Source of the DNA: Branchiostoma floridae
Taxonomy: Eukaryota > Chordata > Leptocardii > Amphioxiformes > Branchiostomatidae
Assembly: GCF_000003815.2 (NCBI RefSeq)
Contig: NC_049982.1
Coordinates: forward strand, 15,234,769-15,298,768
Direction: 5' to 3'
Length of the DNA: 64,000 nucleotides
Of the stretch, positions 60,259 through 64,000 are shown piece after piece (the stretch's first letter is position 1; every line of letters starts with the position of its first letter). Under the pieces are notes generated by a model. It made no database searches. It saw only the letters and a program-made list of their open reading frames with translations, and was not told the DNA's origin. A program made the position numbers and the translations under genes.

Positions 60259-63200
60259 TGCACATGCACATACACATGCACATACACATGCACATACACA
60301 TACACATGCACATACGTAACCCACCCAGTTGAGTTGTTGCATCAGCATACGGAAGGCCTTAGCCGTCATGGTCACCTCACAGCTGTAAGTCTCCTGCTCA
60401 GGCTGGAAAAGAGCCGAAATCATGCGAATAAACTAGATTTAGTTTTAGAAATTCTCTGGCTGATGAATGGAGTGACGATTCAAGTCCCATGCATGGACTA
60501 CTCATGAAAGGACCCCGGTTCTTTGTAGCAATTTCTACCCTAAGTCGAAATGTTTCCTGTGCCATGTACTATTCTCTTTACAGACAAAGCCGTTAGAAAA
60601 TTTGATTAACCTCTGGTCGTGATGACATTGATCAGTAAACCTACCGGAATGGACACTTCCTTCAGACTTGTTCCAATCGTGTCCATGTCACCAACAGCAT
60701 TCAAGCGGCCAACTATACAAACGGAAGAAAAATACGCATGCAGGCAAAGGAGATTCAGGGTGTTTGTTTGTTTGTGTTAGTTAGTTGGTTAGCTAGTTTT
60801 TTTGTTGTCTGTGCCTTTCATTTCTTAACGGTACAAAAGCTGCGACTGTCTCGGAGGTGGCCATAAGACTGTCTCACTGTGGAATACTGTGCGTAGTGGT
60901 TAAAGGATGATAGTTCGTTGTGCATAAGTATGAATATGTAAAAAACGACTTAAACCTACTTTACTTTCCACATCATTGTACCGAAACATTCTGTCAGATT
61001 CGGCACAAATTAATGTTAATCCTCCAATGAACAATTCTTGGCGTCGTCCCATGTGGTTGTTGGCAGCAAATCTAATTTGATTGGGAATATATCTTGTTCT
61101 TATACGGGATGGAACATGAAAATTGATATGCTATCCATGTCTTTTCATAAAATGTATCGGAGTAAAGATATATTTAAACCCCGTAGCGCCGACTACCTAT
61201 TCCATATCGGCAAAATGTACCTTTTTTTGCTTCTTTGCTTTAGGTTACTTTGATTGCGAGTCAGATAAACGTTCGTACTGAGGGTGTCAGCGTAGACCTC
61301 CATGGTGTACGGGCTGTCCTTCCCACCGTCCCCGTGACGCGTAACATTCATAGTGGCGAAGGGGCAGACGTGCAGGTCTAATGGGAACAGCTTACGTACG
61401 CTGGAGGGGAACAAAGATAGCAGAAGCAACTAGTCTAGCGTTAAATTAGACCATGACAGGAACAACGTTAACTTAACATTGGAGTTCACTGTATGAAGAC
61501 AAGTTGCGTTGCCTTTCTGGCCTCGCTTATGCTAGGGTCACATTCCCATGCCGGCGCCCGTAGTTTGAGGAAACGAAAAGTATGATGTAAAAGACAACAA
61601 AACAAAAGAAGGTGAAGAGAAATGATAGTCTTAAGTATGACTTGTATTTAGATAGATTTTTCATTTAATATCTACGTTCTCGCAAACAACGGGGCCGAGC
61701 CCTGTATAGAAATGTGACCCGCAATGCTAAAATGTACCTAGGGCACAATCTTACTTGTCGAGGTGCACACCCATCCGGAAACCGTCACAGTGCTGGACGT
61801 CTGAGTACCGTGCCTTCAAAGCAGCCTGGATAAAGATAGACTCGTGCACGTCTTTGGTCTCCACGATGAAGGCGTCCTCTTCACCTGTCAGTTTGGACAA
61901 GCATAATATCCTCCACATGTACATAACACTTTCAGCAGAAGTAACTCATTTTTAATGCTGGCATTTGACAGTTTTTGAGGAAATATTCTGCATTTACGTA
62001 ATAACTTTAGATAGAAGAAAAGGTCATGATAGAATTTCGTTGATAAAATACGTGTTGGTAGGAAGTGTACCTGAGGGGAGCGACCAAAGCACAACACGTA
62101 CGGCTAGATTCCAGGCTATGATAGAAAGCAACTGACTGAACATTATCACTCATTATGATGTCAAATGTGTTGATACGGAACCATCAAACGATTTCCCGTG
62201 TTTGCTTGATTATAAAACAGTTAGTTTCACCACTGTATATTTCAAGATGATTCATGATCAGTAAGCACACCTGTTGAAACGGCCGACACCTTTGTAGCGA
62301 TAAAACATGCTAGAAGAAGTAAAACATTTACACCGTAAGATCGCTTCCGTGTTGAAATCTTTTGCAGTCATAAGAACCCGATCGACAGCTAAGACATCCA
62401 GGTCGGCGAACAGTGCTGCAGTCTTCAAATCCTATGACATAGAAACGTCAATCAAATCCACCCTTCAGCACATAGATACCCTGGTGGCAGAAACGAGCTG
62501 GATCTACACACTGATCTCAACACTACAGCATTTTAAATACCGCATTTTAAATATTGCTAGTTGAAACCGTGACAACGATGTAGGTAATGATTTCAATACT
62601 GCTTATTTGAATTAAATGCGCATATTAATTGGGCCAAGAAGCTCATAGAGCCCATTTTGTTACATAATGATGGTAAATATTTTGCTCCTCAACCTTCATC
62701 AGAGCAGCGAAACTGTTGGTCTATATAGCGGGTTCTAAATTGAAGGTGTTACCGCATTTCTTCTGTGCAGAAATTGAGACGGCTCCATGGCACGATTTGT
62801 GTGAAATGTGTAAAATATGTTCAACTACATCATCACGGTGTGCCAACTTTGAAGCATTTATACAACCTGCAGAATTGGTCCGATTTTTTCAGCTATACCG
62901 CTGGACTAATTACAATGTATACCTTCATAAAAAGGTCCTTCTCGACCGCACCAAGGTCCTTCCCGTTTTTCTGTGAACCGGAAAATACCATGAATACTGT
63001 AGTATTATAAATACTTGTTGCTGATATTAGTGAGGGACAGAGAGCGAAAAACAGCTTTTCAATTTGATGACGTCTTTGATTTGGATCACAAAATCAAAAT
63101 CAAACTGTTTAACAACTTTGTGCTTGCAATAAGCCCCGCACACTAGGTCCGTCATTTTTCTTACCATCTATATATCTATCACATTGACATTCGGCTAATA

Positions 63201-63737
63201 TATCGATGTAATAAGTGCATGGTGACTGTCCTTAATAGCTCATTATACCCACCATGTTATCCATGATAGTCTTCATCAAGGTCAGGAGGTCAGACCGGGC
63301 GGACATATCTGTGAAGAAGAAAGTGCCTCAATCTAAACACTACGTATAAAAGAAATGCATATCTCCAGTAGGAACCATTGAAGCACAAGCTCAATAAGCA
63401 ATGTGGATCGTTACATAGACAGAAATCGCCTTTATTTTCATCAAATAGAAATGATCTACTGAAGTCAAGTACCGTTTTAAGATTTCAGTGAGACAACTAA
63501 CTAGACCGCTTCACAATCTCCCTTGGTTTATTGTCCAGTTATCTTTGTTAAATGTCCCCACTCCATGATAACCAACGTTTGCACCTACAGGCTTCACTTA
63601 CAACGTTATGTACAGCATTTTACCCCCTACTTTAAAGAACAGAAAGAAGTCCCGTATTCACCATCTGGCGTGACAGGATCGATGAAGGTGAGTACCAGCA
63701 GAGTGGTGACAATGACGGAGCCTTTCAATCCGGCCAT
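57668..63737 (-). CDS. Predicted secreted protein of unknown family, 11 exons
   Basis: Minus-strand exons 63662-63737, 63253-63308, 62923-62970, 62290-62431, 61755-61884, 61249-61400, 60645-60712, 60316-60402, 59650-59757, 59384-59510 and 57668-57756 have consistent phases and give 360 residues ending at a TGA. The N-terminus (MAGLKGSVIVTTLLVLTF) is a good signal peptide. No transmembrane segment follows, so secretion is predicted. The next 80 residues look helical, with alternating Leu and Lys/Asp. Later exons are richer in beta-type sequence with scattered cysteines (for example DLHVCPFATMNVT, ETYSCEVTM, FTISCTLQDMNVTV) and NVT sequons. The short exons 62923-62970 and 62290-62431 are supported by phase and by reading like protein, but are less certain. 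I do not recognise the family. A ZP-like or immunoglobulin-like fold was considered from the strand-and-Cys pattern, but no diagnostic motif supports either. Confidence 0.72.
57806..57905. repeat. CA-rich microsatellite
   Basis: A run of CACA units with interspersed CATACA and CGCA variants lies in the last intron of the secreted-protein gene, about 50 bp upstream (on the gene strand) of the last exon. Confidence 0.9.
58080..59330 (+). repeat. Octamer-rich modular repeat with about 242-bp tandem units
   Basis: ATTATGCAAATTAGCTGTT recurs near 58320, 58562 and 58804, about 242 bp apart. Each is followed by ATTTGCATAAT, a CATCACT-type word, CTACATACCAAAAATCATGA and GATCCGTCAACACGTT. The right part contains two CCGCTAGGGGGCCC words (near 59005 and 59133) and a CAGACAGACAGACA run. 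The whole lies in intron 10 of the secreted-protein gene. It is the same family as 44900-45720, in the other orientation. Confidence 0.8.
60133..60315. repeat. CACATG/CACATA hexanucleotide microsatellite at an exon edge
   Basis: About 30 units of CACATR run continuously up to the exon boundary at 60316. Open frames on both strands across it (His-Met, Cys-Met or Val-Tyr repeats) are artefacts of the repeat. On the gene strand the repeat begins with the intron donor itself. Confidence 0.93.
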
Positions 63738-64000
63738 CTTTGCAACGGAACTGATGGAGCAAGTAGAAAACGTTTATAAAACACTAGGTGTCATGTCGTC
63801 TTATAACATGTTCGAAATGACCGTATTGTTTTATTACAGTTTTAAAGTCAGCTGCCGTATGGGGATTCAGACTCACACGGTGCATGACACTAGAAGCCGA
63901 ATGATCCATTCGGGGGCCATAGAAAGAAGATGGAGTTTCACTATCCCCCCCCACCCCACCCCACCCCCCACACACCCCATTCGGCTGCTAGAGCTAACAA
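63738..64000 (-). promoter_or_regulatory. Upstream region of the secreted-protein gene with a G-rich tract
   Basis: On the gene strand, 63944-63978 is a run of G4 to G8 blocks separated by T or GTGTGT (the plus strand reads CCCACCCCACCCC-type sequence). It lies about 210-240 bp before the ATG and could form a G-quadruplex. No TATA box is obvious. A promoter role is inferred from position only, and the true 5' end may lie beyond the window. Confidence 0.4.

Noticed and set aside
60321-60402. Shorter version of the secreted-protein exon ending at 60321 with donor GTTACG
   Set aside because: It has a poor donor and puts the next exon in a frame giving unlikely protein; ending at 60316 with GTATGT restores a good frame.
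60020-60507. Long open frames on both strands made of Cys-Met, Val-Tyr-Val-His, His-Met/His-Ile and Thr-Cys/Thr-Tyr repeats
   Set aside because: They are translations of the CACATR microsatellite in several frames; only the exon at 60316-60402 has independent support.
62307-62564. Plus-strand open frame of 85 codons
   Set aside because: It is antisense to the minus-strand exon 62290-62431, which has splice sites and a phase that completes the secreted-protein gene. No similarity supports the plus strand.

Overview
The window is eukaryotic genomic DNA: intron-rich genes with GT-AG junctions and many transposon fragments. It most likely comes from an invertebrate deuterostome. Amphioxus is my best guess, from gene content, intron density, frequent ACATGTA words and repeat style, but the sequence does not prove it. 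I saw no bacterial-type operon, rRNA, tRNA or CRISPR array.

Layout. (1) 1-4970 has no convincing gene. (2) About 4975-20759, plus strand: a P4-type flippase of class V (ATP10-like) in 25 coding exons, with a CpG-rich candidate promoter/5' UTR region in front. Two introns hold DNA transposons with terminal inverted repeats and TA target duplications, one with a Tc1-type transposase remnant. (3) 24197-56192, minus strand: a tandem array of three AMT-family ammonium transporters, copies A, B and C counted from low to high coordinate, each with eight coding exons of almost identical lengths and the same phases. Each model predicts 517-523 residues with the twin-histidine pore. A fourth first exon (33356-33569) lies upstream of copy A, so that copy has two candidate first exons and promoters. 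Comparing the paralogues shows precisely where LINEs, MITE-like elements and other insertions entered single copies. Copy B has a first intron of about 7.2 kb filled with LINE pieces and tandem repeats. (4) 57668-63737, minus strand: an 11-exon gene for a predicted 360-residue secreted protein of no family I recognise.

How the genes relate. The flippase would act on membrane lipid asymmetry and the AMT proteins would move ammonium/ammonia across membranes; nothing here shows that they share a pathway. The AMT array looks like recent local duplication: coding exons, introns, 3' flanks and an intronic palindrome are all shared. Divergence is greatest at first exons, promoters and the hydrophilic C-terminal tail.

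The best leads are the duplicated first exon/promoter of AMT copy A, the intron-7 palindrome kept in all three copies, a splice donor formed by the first unit of a hexanucleotide microsatellite, the octamer-rich repeat found in opposite orientations at two sites, the ambiguous flippase exon at 12092-12266, and the unassigned secreted gene. Exon models were built by hand from junction consensus, phase and protein similarity; transcripts would be needed to confirm them.
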